From the NCBI GenBank assembly GCA_046297395.1, contig JBKCNM010000075.1, positions 1 through 64,000 of the forward strand: a DNA stretch of 64,000 nt. Direction: 5' to 3'. Source of the stretch: JBEICQ01 sp046297395. Lineage in GTDB: Bacteria > Bacteroidota > Bacteroidia > UBA4408. The notes beneath the pieces were generated by a model that saw only the letters and a list, made by a program, of their open reading frames with translations, was not told the DNA's origin and did not search any database. This document shows positions 1 to 9,088 of this stretch, one piece after another (the first letter of the stretch is position 1; each line of letters begins with the position of its first letter). The position numbers were made by a program, and so were the translations under genes.

Positions 1-287
1 TGGCAACTGTTTGCATCTGATGCTTCCAGAAAAACTTCTATCGAAAAAGTCACCGGTGTTTGAGACCCGGAACGCATGCGCACATATTCGGATGGTTTTC
101 TCTCCTCCATTTCCATATGGAGCGTTGCCATGCCCTGAATATTAAATGAACAGGTGTCGGTTGTGGCTGTCCAGTTTCCAATCTGAGAGGGCATAATCAT
201 CCCCAGTTTTGTAAAATCGGATACATCACCATAAACCGTTGCGGCCGGCTTGTTTAATTTAACTTTTTCGCTTTCAAATGTCTTCAT
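1..287 (-). CDS. SRPBCC (START-like) family protein, 3' end cut off by window edge
   Basis: The reading frame begins with ATG at 287 and runs off the left edge, so only about the first 95 residues are present. They read MKTFESEKVKLNKPAATVYG and continue through a region typical of the Bacteroidota SRPBCC ligand-binding fold, with a DVSDFTKLGMIMP stretch. The start overlaps the pyrE stop (ATGA), which implies translational coupling to pyrE. The pairing of a small SRPBCC gene with pyrE is common in Bacteroidota. The ligand is unknown, and the family assignment rests on the N-terminal pattern and the context only. Confidence 0.7.
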   Translation of the reverse strand, partial: MKTFESEKVKLNKPAATVYGDVSDFTKLGMIMPSQIGNWTATTDTCSFNIQGMATLHMEMEERKPSEYVRMRSGSQTPVTFSIEVFLEASDANSC

Positions 288-934
288 GATTTCTGTGTAT
301 ACCAATGATCGGGATCGTGCCTCCAATTCTCAAGTGTTTGAATATCATCCCTGCTAATTTTTCCACCTTCAAAGGCAACCTGAACGAGGGCATTGTAATC
401 GCAAAGAGAAACAAGCTTACATGGTGCATTGGCAAACGCCAATTCCGCACGGTTAAATCCATAAGTAAATATACAAGCCATGCCTTTTACCAGCATCCCG
501 GTATCTTTAAGCGCAGCCATTGCTGCGAGGCTGCTTTTTCCGGTTGATACCAAATCTTCCACTATCACAACGGTTTTACCGGGCTCTATCAATCCTTCAA
601 CCTGCTTTCCCATGCCATGTGATTTGGGTTCCGGACGCACATACACAAATGGAAGGCCAAGAGATTCCGCAACTAGCACGCCCATGGCAATGGCACCTGT
701 TGCAACCCCGGCGATAACATCAGGCTTTCCGAAATTGCTCAGAATTTGATTGGCAAGTTGCTGACGGATATAGGTACGGATAGGAGGAAAAGAAAGAGTA
801 ATTCTGTTGTCGCAATAGATAGGTGAACGCAGGCCTGATGACCATGTAAACGGATCCTTGGGGTTTAACTGTACTGCTTTTACCTGAAGGATAAAGCGCG
901 CAACCTGTCGGGCTATTTCATTGTCTGCAACCAC
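284..934 (-). CDS. pyrE: Orotate phosphoribosyltransferase
   Basis: Converts orotate and PRPP to OMP in cytosolic pyrimidine synthesis. The 216-residue protein has the normal family length. The PRPP-binding motif VVIVEDLVSTGKS lies at residues 122-134 and the flexible catalytic loop KSHGMGK at 104-110. The N-terminal FTWSSGLRSPIYCDNR block is typical of PyrE. The start codon is GTG: no in-frame ATG exists near it, and the N-terminus aligns with the usual family start. A TAACTTTG promoter element lies only a few bases upstream. The gene is divergent from the Nudix gene, and its stop overlaps the downstream SRPBCC start. pyrC and purD occur near 22-24 kb but are not linked to it. Confidence 0.96.
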   Translation of the reverse strand: MVADNEIARQVARFILQVKAVQLNPKDPFTWSSGLRSPIYCDNRITLSFPPIRTYIRQQLANQILSNFGKPDVIAGVATGAIAMGVLVAESLGLPFVYVRPEPKSHGMGKQVEGLIEPGKTVVIVEDLVSTGKSSLAAMAALKDTGMLVKGMACIFTYGFNRAELAFANAPCKLVSLCDYNALVQVAFEGGKISRDDIQTLENWRHDPDHWYTQKS

Positions 935-938
935 AGTT

Positions 939-946
939 CAAAGTTA
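939..946 (-). promoter_or_regulatory. -7 promoter element of pyrE
   Basis: TAACTTTG on the minus strand matches the Bacteroidota -7 consensus TAnnTTTG exactly and sits 4 bases before the GTG start of pyrE. No clear TTTG -33 element is seen at the expected distance. Transcription would begin almost at the start codon. Confidence 0.45.
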
Positions 947-981
947 AGTAATTATGATTTACCTGCTTAACATTCATTGCC

Positions 982-1012
982 TTTGTTGTATTTTCGTCTT
1001 CGCTTACCTTTC
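982..1012 (+). promoter_or_regulatory. Bacteroidota-type promoter of the Nudix gene
   Basis: TTTG at 982-985 and TACCTTTC at 1005-1012 are 19 bases apart, matching the -33/-7 spacing of the primary Bacteroidota sigma factor. The -7 ends six bases before the ATG at 1019, so the predicted leader is extremely short. Confidence 0.6.
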
Positions 1013-1018
1013 TAACCT

Positions 1019-1636
1019 ATGGCCCCCAAAATTTACATGTTCGATAAACCGCTTTTTGTTTTTCAAGGGCCTCCTCCTCCCGCAACATGGCAAGAACAAA
1101 CACTGGTGCTAAAATACAACGGTAGCTCAGATTGGACAGGTATCATATACCTACTCAAACACAGCCTTATTCCCAGTGTATGTATTTGGTTTGAACACGG
1201 CGAATTTCAGGAGGCGGTGGAACCTTTTTTTATAACCATGGATGCTGCCGGAGGGCTGGTTAAAAATAATTCCGGAGAAATCCTCTGCATCAAAAGAATG
1301 GGAAGTTGGGATTTGCCAAAAGGAAAAGTTGAAATGGGAGAAGATATTGCCTCCTGCGCGATAAGAGAGGGAGAGGAAGAGTGTGGAATAGAAAATCCTG
1401 CCATCATCAGACCCCTGTGCACAACCATGCATGCTTATGAGCATCACGATGCGTATGTTTTAAAAACCACCCATTGGTTTGAAATGCACATGAAAGATTC
1501 TTCTCCCTCAACCAAGCCCCAAGAAGAAGAACAAATCACCGAAGTAAAATGGGCAAGCCAAGAAGAATTGCCGGCAATTATTGCTTCCACCTATCCCAGT
1601 ATCAGGGATGTGTTCGAACATGTTCAAAAAAAATAG
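1019..1636 (+). CDS. Nudix hydrolase
   Basis: Nudix enzymes hydrolyse nucleoside diphosphates linked to another moiety. The full Nudix box G-x5-E-x7-RE-x2-EE-x-G is present at residues 102-124 (GKVEMGEDIASCAIREGEEE and following CG), preceded by the usual WDLPKG. The N-terminal 70 residues form an extra domain of the kind found in Bacteroidota Nudix proteins next to pyrE. The 205-residue length is normal for that group. The start is supported by a promoter a few bases upstream. The substrate cannot be told from the sequence; the recurrent neighbourhood with pyrE suggests a nucleotide-related housekeeping role (inference). Confidence 0.9.
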   Translation: MAPKIYMFDKPLFVFQGPPPPATWQEQTLVLKYNGSSDWTGIIYLLKHSLIPSVCIWFEHGEFQEAVEPFFITMDAAGGLVKNNSGEILCIKRMGSWDLPKGKVEMGEDIASCAIREGEEECGIENPAIIRPLCTTMHAYEHHDAYVLKTTHWFEMHMKDSSPSTKPQEEEQITEVKWASQEELPAIIASTYPSIRDVFEHVQKK

Positions 1637-1716
1637 ACAGAAATATTATCTCTCTTTGGTTAAGCAACGAACAATAAAAATCAACAAAATCCTCAAGGCT
1701 TAAATGAGGAATTCCA

Positions 1717-3102
1717 TCAACGCATTTTCTTGAAATATTTTGAGAGCCAATCATTGAGTCCCTTAGATGGCATTGGTGCATCGTATGCAATAAGTTTTTG
1801 ATTGGGGCCCACAAATAGGGCAAATGGAACCGACCTTACGCCCAAGGCATCCATCATGCCATGATGATATCCCGCATGAATATTCCACTCAGGCAATACC
1901 CATGAGGGCAAGGGCAGGCTTCCATTGTCGAGACTTATAAATCGAATTTCCATCTCCTTGGAATGAAAGCCAAGTACTTTCTCAAACAAAGGAAGTTCTC
2001 TTAAAAACTCCTTGGAAGTGGCGATGTAGAACACCAGAAGAACCGGCACAGTGCGCTTGGACATAAGTGATAAACGGGTGCCATTGCTTCCCGGATAATC
2101 TTCTAATCGGATGGGGGCTCCTTCCTGAAACCTGCGCAAAGAAGCGTCCAGATTGCTTGCATACTCCGCAATAAGAGGATGCAAGGCCTGTTGTTTAATT
2201 TGATTGATGATTGATAATACCGCCAAGGGATTATTTTGTTTTCCGGAATACCAGCTGCGCATCTCATTTAACAGGATGAGTTGAATCAGGGTATCATTCT
2301 GTAATTGCGGGGAGGCTCGGTGGATGTTGGCCAGAAGGTCTTTCAGGCTGGCCTTTTGGTTGATGTCCTTCTCAATGACTTCATTTTTTGGTTTACTCAT
2401 CAGGGCATACAAATATCCCCTGAAGAAATAGGTGACAAAATTAAGGTAGTGCGGATTAGACGGATCCACCTTACCTGAAAGATATTTGTCCAATATCTCT
2501 GATGATTTGCTGGCAGAGGAAGCATATAAATTGGCAAGCTGATACCGGTAGTATGCTTTTCCTGCCTCCGTGAAACCGGCATAGGTGGCGGTGCGCAAGT
2601 GAAGTGAATCAAAACGAAGCAAGGCCGGACGAAGTGATTTCGGTTGTACAAACAAACGATAATTGTATCGTGAAAAAGTATCGAGCCATAAATCAATGGT
2701 ATGGTAATCCAGATTTTCGGACGCACCTTCATCAATCTTTACGCTGCCTTCAGGTTGCTCGAAATACGAACGGGAAGCCATTGAGTCTGCAGGAATCAAT
2801 TGCCATCGGTTGGTTTTTCCAGAAGTGATATAGGCCGTATATCGGTTCAGGGAAGTTCTTATTTGTATGGGGCCGGAATATCCTGATGAAATTTCCGAAG
2901 ATGCTTTTCCGGCCTGATCAACTTGCAGGTCTCGGACAAAAACCCATTCCTGGTTGAAGGGATCATTTTGTCTAAATAAACCCACTCCTGTAGAATTTTT
3001 TTCGGAAAGACTGATCTCCAAACGGGTTTGGGCTGCCATGACCCCGGATAACATCAAGCCAAGGCTAATCAAGCATGCCTTCCGGAACAAATGGTTTTGC
3101 AT
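1717..3102 (-). CDS. Exported thioredoxin-fold protein lacking active-site cysteines
   Basis: The ATG at 3102 is chosen over one nine bases upstream because it gives a compact signal peptide (MQNHLFRK, hydrophobic core, cleavage near MAA-Q). The mature protein has a long helical middle part, as in Bacteroidota TlpA/DUF4369-like proteins. Its C-terminal ~120 residues look like a thioredoxin fold: VPVLLVFYIATSKEF where WxxWCxxC would be, and the cis-proline segment SVPFALFVGPNQ. The mature part contains no cysteine, so a disulfide redox role is unlikely. Its 5' end overlaps coaD by 38 bases, indicating co-transcription. Function unknown; a scaffold or chaperone-like role would be inference. Confidence 0.7.
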   Translation of the reverse strand: MQNHLFRKACLISLGLMLSGVMAAQTRLEISLSEKNSTGVGLFRQNDPFNQEWVFVRDLQVDQAGKASSEISSGYSGPIQIRTSLNRYTAYITSGKTNRWQLIPADSMASRSYFEQPEGSVKIDEGASENLDYHTIDLWLDTFSRYNYRLFVQPKSLRPALLRFDSLHLRTATYAGFTEAGKAYYRYQLANLYASSASKSSEILDKYLSGKVDPSNPHYLNFVTYFFRGYLYALMSKPKNEVIEKDINQKASLKDLLANIHRASPQLQNDTLIQLILLNEMRSWYSGKQNNPLAVLSIINQIKQQALHPLIAEYASNLDASLRRFQEGAPIRLEDYPGSNGTRLSLMSKRTVPVLLVFYIATSKEFLRELPLFEKVLGFHSKEMEIRFISLDNGSLPLPSWVLPEWNIHAGYHHGMMDALGVRSVPFALFVGPNQKLIAYDAPMPSKGLNDWLSKYFKKMR

Positions 3103-3529
3103 TTCCGCCATGTTTTATAATTTCTCTGATGATGGTTGAACTAATGGCCGACAACTCAGGATCGGTGACCAAAAATACTGTTTCTACACCGGGATTCATC
3201 GCATGATTCATTTGTGCAATGTTTCGTTCAAAGCCAAAATCGGCAGAGTTGCGCAAGCCCCTTAAAATAAATTTCGCACCATGTTCACGGCAGGCTTCAA
3301 TAGTGAGACCTGTATACACCACCACCTCTACCCTGGCTTGGTTGATGTAAACCCTCGAGATGAACTTTTTTCTGTCTTCAAGTGAATAAAAATACTGCTT
3401 GGCAGCATTTTCGCCGATACCAATCACAACCTTATCAAATAGCCCGAGTGCTTTTTCCACAATGGATGCATGGCCTTTGGTAAAGGGATCAAAAGAACCG
3501 GGAAACAAGGCAATATTAGGCTTGGTCAT
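3065..3529 (-). CDS. coaD: Phosphopantetheine adenylyltransferase
   Basis: Transfers AMP from ATP to 4'-phosphopantetheine, giving dephospho-CoA in the fourth step of CoA synthesis. The 154-residue protein carries the nucleotidyltransferase signature GSFDPFTKGH (residues 11-20, T/HxGH motif), RGLRNSADF from residue 90, and the C-terminal ISSTIIRE at 129-136. Its length is typical. It overlaps the upstream DUF2461 gene by 14 bases and the downstream thioredoxin-fold gene by 38, forming a three-gene unit. Confidence 0.97.
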   Translation of the reverse strand: MTKPNIALFPGSFDPFTKGHASIVEKALGLFDKVVIGIGENAAKQYFYSLEDRKKFISRVYINQARVEVVVYTGLTIEACREHGAKFILRGLRNSADFGFERNIAQMNHAMNPGVETVFLVTDPELSAISSTIIREIIKHGGNAKPFVPEGMLD

Positions 3530-4214
3530 GGATAGCGGTGTTTAAAAATTGGTTGAGTGGAACCATGCTGCGAAATGCCTCCAGTGCTTGTTTAAAAAAC
3601 AAAGACGAAACTACAGTTTTATCTGTAATGGCAGGCGTTATTGCCACATAGCTTGCATAGGGAAGATACTTTGCATAGGCACTGTTTGCATCAAATCCTT
3701 TGGGGAATCGTGCCACCCTGAACTGTTCATCAAGGAAACCAAAATGCTTGCGAAAAGAAGCGGCTTTGATGATTTTTTCAAAAGCTATTCCATTGTAGTC
3801 GATTTCCTGTCTGATGCGGAAAAGCGAGGCTGCATCTGGGCCATATGCTCCACCGGCCAAAAAAGTATTTCCTCCGGGTTCGATGTGCAGATAGTATCCG
3901 GCGCCATTGGATTTTTTTCCGCCTGCAGAGACAAAAGCTCCGATGTTCTCCTTGTAAGGCGATTTGTTTTTGCTGAAACGGATGTCGCGATTGATTCGAA
4001 AAACAGATGTTTTGGCGCTTTCAGCAGCAATGGTTTTGTCGTATGCCGACAGTTGCATGATGATTGCGTCTACAAAACTGCAAAGACCAGTTCTGATTTC
4101 AGCCCATAAATCCCTGTGTGCATCCATGAACTCCTTGTTGTTGTTTTTTTTGAGATTGCTCAAAAACCTCAGGGTTTGAGGATGCAGTGTATTGTCTGGT
4201 GCTTGTTGTCGCAT
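3516..4214 (-). CDS. DUF2461 / TIGR02453 family protein
   Basis: The 232-residue protein matches the TIGR02453 (DUF2461) family: an N-terminal LRFLSNLKKNNNKEFMDAHR block, the central FRINRDIRFSKNKSPYKENI, and GGAYGPDA followed by the C-terminal RFPKGFD. The family is widespread in Bacteroidota, and its biochemical function is not established. The ATG at 4214 is preferred to an in-frame TTG at 4223. A promoter with TATTG-N19-TACCTTCG lies about 85 bases upstream. The 3' end overlaps coaD, and co-occurrence with coaD is common in the phylum. Confidence 0.88.
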   Translation of the reverse strand: MRQQAPDNTLHPQTLRFLSNLKKNNNKEFMDAHRDLWAEIRTGLCSFVDAIIMQLSAYDKTIAAESAKTSVFRINRDIRFSKNKSPYKENIGAFVSAGGKKSNGAGYYLHIEPGGNTFLAGGAYGPDAASLFRIRQEIDYNGIAFEKIIKAASFRKHFGFLDEQFRVARFPKGFDANSAYAKYLPYASYVAITPAITDKTVVSSLFFKQALEAFRSMVPLNQFLNTAIHDQA

Positions 4215-4298
4215 GAAAAACAAGTGTTGGATGTAGCAGGTTTTTTGCGTGAGACTTCCTCATAACATCGATGAATAGCCAATACAAAAACCCTTGTG

Positions 4299-4329
4299 CG
4301 AAGGTAGGTAAAGCAAAGAAACATCCAAT
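4299..4329 (-). promoter_or_regulatory. Promoter for the DUF2461-coaD unit
   Basis: On the minus strand ATTG (4326-4329) is followed after 19 bases by TACCTTCG (4299-4306), one mismatch from TAnnTTTG. It drives leftward transcription and leaves a leader of about 80 bases. Confidence 0.45.
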
Positions 4330-4383
4330 ATTTACCGCCCGGAAATGCCCTCAGTAATTGATTTTACAAAAGGTGATAATCCT

Positions 4384-4391
4384 TACCTTCG
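4384..4391 (+). promoter_or_regulatory. -7 element of the dCMP deaminase gene
   Basis: TACCTTCG, one mismatch from TAnnTTTG, lies ten bases before the ATG at 4402. It falls inside the longer possible reading frame that starts at 4345, and so supports 4402 as the real start. Confidence 0.45.
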
Positions 4392-4401
4392 CAAGCAACT
4401 A

Positions 4402-4872
4402 ATGAAACCGAGTTTCGACGAGATATACATGGATTTGGCACAAAGCCTGTCGCGCAAATCCCATTGCGTAAAAGCACAGGTGGGTGCTGTACTCACCAAG
4501 GATACGCGCATTGTTTCTTTAGGCTACAATGGCCCTCCGGCAGGTACGCACAACTGCGACGAACAATGGCCCGAAACCGGTTGTCCGCGCGACAGCAAAG
4601 GTAGCTGCTCACTCGCTCTGCATGCCGAACAAAATGCCATTCTCTATGCACACCGCAACAATGTATCGCTCGACAATGCGGTGCTTTATGTAACCCTTTC
4701 TCCATGCATTGCATGTGCACGGGTAATTTACAGTGTGGGAATCAAGAAAGTCCTCTACCTGTATTCCTACTCGGCTTTCAAAGGCCTTGCCCGAGACGAA
4801 GGCGTAGATTTCCTTCGGAAATTTGGCGTGGAAACAATTTGGTATCAACAGGAAAAAAAATCATCTGAGTAA
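4402..4872 (+). CDS. dCMP/CMP deaminase (cytidylate deaminase family)
   Basis: Deaminates dCMP to dUMP, the precursor of dTMP. The zinc-binding signature HAEQNA at residues 74-79 and PCIACA at 101-106 supply the His, catalytic Glu and two Cys of the cytidine deaminase superfamily. A second Cys-rich stretch (CDEQWPETGCPRDSKGSC) is usual for bacterial dCMP deaminases. The frame is open from 4345, but a promoter-like element lies inside that extension and the family normally begins near MKPSFDEIYM. The 156-residue version is therefore preferred. The stop codon overlaps the start of the S41 protease gene (TAATG). Confidence 0.93.
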   Translation: MKPSFDEIYMDLAQSLSRKSHCVKAQVGAVLTKDTRIVSLGYNGPPAGTHNCDEQWPETGCPRDSKGSCSLALHAEQNAILYAHRNNVSLDNAVLYVTLSPCIACARVIYSVGIKKVLYLYSYSAFKGLARDEGVDFLRKFGVETIWYQQEKKSSE

Positions 4873-6476
4873 TGGATTCCGGCAACCGCTTGCGTCCGAT
4901 TTGGTACGCACTTGTTCTTGTATTGGGCTTGCTGCTTGGTTTTTACCTGAGCATTCGCATCGGTGGAAATGCCAAGCGATTTGGTAACAGTACCGACGAA
5001 AGCAAAATCTCCCAGCTCATCAGTTACATTCAGCGGGAGTATGTGGATACCATCAGCCGACAGCGACTCATTGAAGAATCCATGGCATCGATTGTAGAAA
5101 ATCTCGACCCACACTCTGCTTACATACCTGCCTCAGAGTTGGCTGCGCTCAATGAACCCCTGCAAGGAAATTTTGAAGGCATAGGCATCGAATTCAATCT
5201 GCTCAAAGACACCATTTATGTAGTATCTGCGCTGGCCGGTGGCCCCTCTGAGGCGTTGGGCATCCGCTCAGGCGACCGCATCGTAAGTGTAGACGGAAAA
5301 AATGTGGCAGGTATACATATCACCAACAACGATGTTATTAAAAAGCTACGCGGACCGGGAGGCACGCGCGTACAGGTAGGTATCCTTCGCAGGGGACAAA
5401 AGGGTATCATGAAGTTTGGAATCGTGCGCGGAAAAATTCCCATTTACAGTGTGGACACGCATTACATGCTCAATGCACAAACCGGCTACATCAAAGTATC
5501 GCGCTTTGCACAAACCACCATGGAAGAATTTAACAAAGCCATGGAAGAATTGCTTTCGCAAGGCATGAAGAAACTGCTGCTCGATCTTAGGGGAAATCCG
5601 GGAGGATTGCTCAATGTAGCGAGTGAGATGGCTGATGTTTTTTTGGATGCAGATAAACTTATTGTCTACACCAAAGGCCGCTCCCGTGCAAGAGATGATT
5701 TTTATGCCGGCCCAGAAGGGGTTTTTCAAAACGGGCCACTTGCCATTTTGATTGATGAAGGCTCTGCTTCCGCCAGCGAAATTGTGGCCGGGGCAATACA
5801 GGACAACGACCGCGGAACCATTGTGGGAAGGCGCTCCTTTGGGAAAGGACTTGTGCAGGAACAATCCTCGTTTAACGACGGTTCTGCCGTGCGTCTTACC
5901 ATAGCCAGGTACTATACCCCTACCGGCAGATGCATCCAAAAACCTTATACGCTGGGCAATGCCGAAGAATACATGGAGGATGAGTTTGACAGATTTACCC
6001 ACGGAGAATTTCAGCACCCCGATAGCATCAAATTCAATGATTCACTTAAGTTCACCACAGCCAAAGGAAAAGTAGTTTATGGAGGCGGGGGCATCATGCC
6101 CGATATTTTTGTTGCGGCAGATACTTCCGAAAGAACACCACTGCTCATGCAACTATTAATGAAAGGCGTGTTTAATCAGTTTTGTATTGCCTATGCCGAG
6201 CAGCATCGCAAAGCGCTTTCTGCCTTCGGAGGTGTGGCAGCCTTCGCTGAAAAATTCACGGTGAGCGAATCGCTGGTAGAAGAGTTTATGACCTTTGCAG
6301 AAAAGGAAAAAGTGGGCAGAAACAAAAGCCAAGAAAAAAAATCCGGCGTGTTTATACGCACCCAAATCCAGGCTCTTCTTGCCCGATCTGTTTACAGAAC
6401 AGAAGGATATTACCGCATACTCAATGAGCAGGATCCAACTGTGAAAAAAGCTCTCCATGCAATTGAGAAGTTCTAA
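4872..6476 (+). CDS. S41 family C-terminal processing peptidase (CtpA/Prc-like)
   Basis: Serine-lysine protease acting in the periplasm. One N-terminal membrane segment (residues 9-29) acts as a signal anchor. A PDZ domain follows at about 90-185 (GIGIEF, SGDRIVSVDG). The catalytic domain contains DLRGNPGGLL (238-247), the serine block DEGSASASE with catalytic Ser300, and RRSFGKGLVQ with Lys325 and Gln329. The Ser-Lys spacing of 25 equals that of E. coli Prc. The 534-residue length is typical of the Bacteroidota form. It is translationally coupled to the dCMP deaminase gene, an arrangement seen elsewhere in the phylum but without a known functional link. Confidence 0.95.
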   Translation: MDSGNRLRPIWYALVLVLGLLLGFYLSIRIGGNAKRFGNSTDESKISQLISYIQREYVDTISRQRLIEESMASIVENLDPHSAYIPASELAALNEPLQGNFEGIGIEFNLLKDTIYVVSALAGGPSEALGIRSGDRIVSVDGKNVAGIHITNNDVIKKLRGPGGTRVQVGILRRGQKGIMKFGIVRGKIPIYSVDTHYMLNAQTGYIKVSRFAQTTMEEFNKAMEELLSQGMKKLLLDLRGNPGGLLNVASEMADVFLDADKLIVYTKGRSRARDDFYAGPEGVFQNGPLAILIDEGSASASEIVAGAIQDNDRGTIVGRRSFGKGLVQEQSSFNDGSAVRLTIARYYTPTGRCIQKPYTLGNAEEYMEDEFDRFTHGEFQHPDSIKFNDSLKFTTAKGKVVYGGGGIMPDIFVAADTSERTPLLMQLLMKGVFNQFCIAYAEQHRKALSAFGGVAAFAEKFTVSESLVEEFMTFAEKEKVGRNKSQEKKSGVFIRTQIQALLARSVYRTEGYYRILNEQDPTVKKALHAIEKF

Positions 6477-6548
6477 CTTTTCTCCAATACAGTATGGCTC
6501 AATTTGCCTTTATATCTTATCTCCTTTTCTGCTTTTGGCCGCCGACTT

Positions 6549-8765
6549 ATGAAAAAAAACTTTCTTTTCCCCGGAGGTAAACATCTCTCTAATTGGTTTT
6601 TTTGGTGTTTGTTTTTTTGCGTGCTATTTTTTGCAAAAACCAGTACGGCGTCTGATCCTGCAAAAGTTACCAACGCAGTTTTTCTATCCTCAAAAAAAAT
6701 AGGTACTGAAAATGCTTACTCGATACAAGAACACAGGGCGCTGGGCAGATTCATTTCTCTTCAACAAATAGACGAAGTACCGAAAATCACTTGTGATTCA
6801 ATCCCACTTGCACTGGCATCACTCAACACATCATCCGGAAAAGCCGGATACGAACTGTTTTACCGCGTGTACATTGATCCATCTCTTGGCAACAAAATCA
6901 TGGGCTTGAGTTTTTCGCCTTCACCTTATACAAGGATTTGGTGGGATGGCGAACTGATTGTAAAAGAGGGAGTCTACGACAGCACAAAGCAAACCTTTGT
7001 TCATGAGAGAAACTACACCGGCGATGCTCCCTTTTATTCCGGAAAACCCGGATGGCATCAGCTCCTCATCCGGCAAGTAGGTACTTATGGACTGACATTG
7101 GGCTCTTCGGATTTTACTTATGATCTTGGATTTTATTCTTCTTTCAGGCAACGATATGTTGATCGGGAAAAAAACAGAGAGAGCCTTTTCTACATTTTTC
7201 TTTCAGAGGGATTTCGTTTTTATCTTTTGGGTATTTTTATTGTAAGCCTACTCTTTTATTTCCTGGTGCAAGGAAACCGGGCCTTTTTGTGGTTCAGTGT
7301 TTTTTCCTTCAGTGTACTCGTTCTCTGCTTTAGCCATACCCTCTGGATGAGGCTTCCATTTAATCCATCCAATTTGATGCTACCAAGCGGGGTGTTTGTA
7401 GGATTACTATCGGCGTTTTCACTTTTATGCTTTTTGTTCACGCTTTACCAAGGAAGGATACCCATTCGAATTTATTTTTACTTCGGCATTTTCGGGGTTT
7501 TCTTTACCTGGAAATTAATAGCCTTCTATTATTCTCCTCCATTGAACAGCATGTTGAATGAGTTTTATGGATTGTTCTTTCTGGGATTGTTGATTTCTTT
7601 TGTTTCTGAAATCATCGTTCTTTTTATCCGTGGTCTCATTAAAAAATATGAAGGAGTAAATGTCATTGGTCTTGGCATTTTTCAATTTGCTGTTATCATG
7701 CCCATGTGTTCAATCACGATTAATGGCACGACCCTTATTAACGGTGAGGCAAGGTATCTTCTAACCATCGCTTCACTTTATTATCTTCCGACCTCATTTT
7801 TAATTTCATTAATCCTGGTTATTAAAAAGAATTTTGAAGAAAATCTTGGCCGTCAGCAAAAAGTGATTGATCTCACCCGTGCCCAAGAGAAAATACTGGC
7901 AGAACAAAATGTGCTGCTCGAACAGCAGGTATCTGAAAGGACCCATGAGTTGAGAGAAGAGAAACTAAAAGTGGAAGAAAAAAATACCGAAATTCTCGAT
8001 AGTATCAATTATGCAGAGCGCATCCAAAGAGCCATTCTTCCTTCTCATGCAAATATGAGAAAACACTTCCCCGACATGTTTCTGCTTTATCTGCCGAAAG
8101 ATATTGTGGCCGGAGATTTTTATTGGATGCAGGATGGCGGAAAAACACATCCGGGTTGGGTGTTTTTTGCGGTATGCGATTGCACCGGACATGGCGTTCC
8201 GGGGGCCCTCCTGAGTTTGGTGTGCAGCAAGGCACTTAACAAGGCCATTGAGTTTTGTACAGAACCCGATCCCGGCAAAATACTGGATGTAGTGACCGAA
8301 CTGGTGAGCCGTGAATTTTCGGAAAACAAAAATGACTCCGACCAAATATATGATGGTATGGATGTTTCGTTTTGTGCTTTTCATCGTGGACAAATGCAGC
8401 TGAGGTGGGCCGGGGCCAACAATCCACTTTGGCTCGTAAAAAATTCGGGGGATCTGCTCACCCTCAACGAGGTGAAACCCGATAAACAAGCCATCGGCAT
8501 CAATGATGACATCCGACCGTTTATGAGCCACAGCTTTCAGCTCCGGCCAGGTGATTGTCTCTATCTGTTTAGCGATGGATATGCCGATCAGTTCGGAGGA
8601 TCAAAAAGCAAAAAATTCTCTTCTCCGGCTATGCGTGAACTTATCATGGAACATTGTGAACAGGCCATGCATGTGCAGCAGGAAAAAATGAAAGAAGCAC
8701 ATGAGCACTGGAAAGGAAATCTTTTGCAGGTTGATGATATCTGTGTATGGGGCATTCGTTTTTGA
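6549..8765 (+). CDS. 7TM sensor with SpoIIE-type PP2C phosphatase domain
   Basis: Likely a membrane receptor that dephosphorylates an anti-sigma-factor antagonist or similar partner. Order in the 738-residue protein: signal peptide; extracytoplasmic 7TMR-DISM-like sensor (about 45-205); seven hydrophobic helices (about 210-425); coiled coil (about 430-490); SpoIIE domain from INYAERIQRAILPS to the end. Metal-binding acidic residues are visible in VAGDFYW, VCDCTGHGVPGAL and LFSDGYADQFGG. The ATG at 6549 is chosen over 6504 because it directly precedes the signal sequence. It is monocistronic. The phosphoprotein partner is not in this window. Confidence 0.9.
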   Translation: MKKNFLFPGGKHLSNWFFWCLFFCVLFFAKTSTASDPAKVTNAVFLSSKKIGTENAYSIQEHRALGRFISLQQIDEVPKITCDSIPLALASLNTSSGKAGYELFYRVYIDPSLGNKIMGLSFSPSPYTRIWWDGELIVKEGVYDSTKQTFVHERNYTGDAPFYSGKPGWHQLLIRQVGTYGLTLGSSDFTYDLGFYSSFRQRYVDREKNRESLFYIFLSEGFRFYLLGIFIVSLLFYFLVQGNRAFLWFSVFSFSVLVLCFSHTLWMRLPFNPSNLMLPSGVFVGLLSAFSLLCFLFTLYQGRIPIRIYFYFGIFGVFFTWKLIAFYYSPPLNSMLNEFYGLFFLGLLISFVSEIIVLFIRGLIKKYEGVNVIGLGIFQFAVIMPMCSITINGTTLINGEARYLLTIASLYYLPTSFLISLILVIKKNFEENLGRQQKVIDLTRAQEKILAEQNVLLEQQVSERTHELREEKLKVEEKNTEILDSINYAERIQRAILPSHANMRKHFPDMFLLYLPKDIVAGDFYWMQDGGKTHPGWVFFAVCDCTGHGVPGALLSLVCSKALNKAIEFCTEPDPGKILDVVTELVSREFSENKNDSDQIYDGMDVSFCAFHRGQMQLRWAGANNPLWLVKNSGDLLTLNEVKPDKQAIGINDDIRPFMSHSFQLRPGDCLYLFSDGYADQFGGSKSKKFSSPAMRELIMEHCEQAMHVQQEKMKEAHEHWKGNLLQVDDICVWGIRF

Positions 8766-9088
8766 GATTTCACAAGGGCTGATTTGCTTGAGTAAACAAA
8801 TAAAAATTATTTAGTTGCCCATTTAATGAAACCCAATACAGAAAATATGAAAAAGAAAAAATAGTTACAGACCATCTTGGCGAATTTGTAATAGCAAGTG
8901 TGAAAATATAAATGAATAGTTACCTATTCTCTAAAGTAATTTGTATAATTAGTTGTTTTTTTATCTTCTGCTCGAACTTTCTGTTTAAAAATAGAAATAC
9001 ATAATTATACTTAATAAAAAACATCCTTATATATTTGCATAGTACTTATTAAAATAAGTCTCCTCTATACAAACTAAAGAATCCTCTC
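8766..9088. other. AT-rich intergenic region without a gene
   Basis: This 323-base stretch is very AT-rich and has no plausible coding frame. The only element recognised is the -7 sequence near 9030 for the downstream type IX secreted protein. Confidence 0.6.
9030..9037 (+). promoter_or_regulatory. -7 element upstream of the secreted protein gene
   Basis: TATATTTG matches TAnnTTTG exactly, 51 bases before the ATG at 9089. No convincing TTTG -33 is seen. Confidence 0.4.
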
